Part shown: positions 63,534 to 64,000 of the stretch, piece by piece | Layout: each line of letters starts with the position of its first letter | Position numbering within the stretch: the stretch's first letter is position 1 | Assembly: GCA_963978895.1 (NCBI GenBank) | Contig: OZ022240.1 | Location: 7,979,550 to 8,043,549 of the forward strand | Reading direction: 5' to 3' | Source: Erpobdella octoculata | Taxonomy: Eukaryota > Annelida > Clitellata > Hirudinida > Erpobdellidae | Length of the DNA: 64,000 bases | Translations under genes and position numbers: made by a program | Notes under the pieces: generated by a model | Told to the model about the DNA's origin: nothing | Database searches by the model: none | Seen by the model: only the letters and a program-made list of their open reading frames with translations

Positions 63534-63816
63534 TTATAGCACGTCATTTTTGACGGGCTTTCTCTAGTAATTAAATAAAATGATTGTCATTCACAAAAAA
63601 TCTTCAAATTATTTTAGAGTGCAAATATTTATAGTTATTTTTCTAAAACGTTTTGTTACATACAATATACATTATTAATGCAATTATTAAATTATTAAAT
63701 TTTAAATTGTTATTTCTCACTGAAAATAATTAAATAAAATAATTAAATAAAATAATTTTTACGACACGGTTGAAGAGTTCCGCTACCGACATTTCAACTA
63801 AATTTTTAAATACTTA

Positions 63817-63950
63817 TGTGCAAACAAAAGAATTAACTGTGTTGATTCTGTTATTTTTACATTTGATTTTTTGACCACCAAAAATCTCAACAAAGGAACT
63901 CGAATTTGGGCTATTGAATCCAGCGCATTTTACGTCAAAATGACAAATGT
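63817..63950 (-). CDS. Partial ILEI-type exon of a further paralogue (copy F)
   Basis: After a TATAG acceptor at 63951-63955 the minus strand reads DICHFDVKCAGFNSPNSSSF, then VEIFGGQKIKCKNNRINTVN and SFVC before TAA at 63814-63816. The first residues match exon 2 of the other copies (EICHLNIK), while AGF.S....V.I.GGQKI...NRIN is closer to the canonical ILEI start than any other copy here. A donor before the stop would be needed, and the rest of the gene is outside the window, so it could be a gene or a pseudogene. Confidence 0.5.
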
Positions 63951-64000
63951 CTATACAAGTTTATCATAAAACTTTTCAAAAAATCCAATCATTAGAATTA

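Overview
This is eukaryotic, AT-rich, intron-rich DNA that is dominated by repeats. GT-AG introns, an animal-specific tweety (TTYH) gene, a CYP4-like P450, secreted PAN/ILEI-type proteins and CR1/L2-like LINE remnants point to an invertebrate metazoan. I cannot name the species. No CRISPR, operon or prokaryotic signal is present.

Layout. 1-1173 is an uninterrupted (CTCA)n array. 1408-3701 (+) holds the last six exons of a CYP4-like P450. 3.7-18.6 kb is almost gene-free: decayed repeats, an (AC)n tract, tandem tRNA-derived SINEs, a LINE reverse transcriptase fragment, and a patchwork of two short interspersed families. I call these S (head CCCGGCGTTGCCCGGG, GC-rich 18-bp minisatellite core) and Q (head GCCCGTAGCGGCTTCGCTCG). 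They are inserted into each other's TA-rich tails. A 1.56-kb foldback element (15908-17467) and a 1-kb (ATATAC)n array lie in the same patchwork. 18906-20558 (+) is an intact intronless leucine-rich-repeat gene resembling ZYG11/ZER1. 20.6-25.3 kb is repeats again.

27569-38307 (-) is a 15-exon tweety-family gene that appears complete (523 aa predicted). Its introns hold several minisatellites, an S element and a second foldback element with a 9-bp target duplication (33863-35390). 38.9-42.25 kb has inverted-repeat and hAT remnants and a poly(A) retroposon.

44.3-64 kb (-) is a tandem array of small secreted-protein genes: signal peptide, PAN/apple-like cysteine domain, then an ILEI/FAM3-like domain, in four exons. 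One copy (54243-55363) is intact, one has a single-base frameshift plus other doubts, three are pseudogenes, and a further partial copy lies at the right edge. Insertions break up the array: two copies of a no-TSD element (M) flank the remains of an ILEI exon in copy C, and a 2.7-kb hAT element containing a second hAT element lies in an intron of copy E.

The most unusual material is the transposon architecture: elements whose ends are arrays of short repeated phrases, with target duplications and, for some, paralogous empty sites inside this window. Splice models were made by hand from motifs and reading phase, without transcript evidence.
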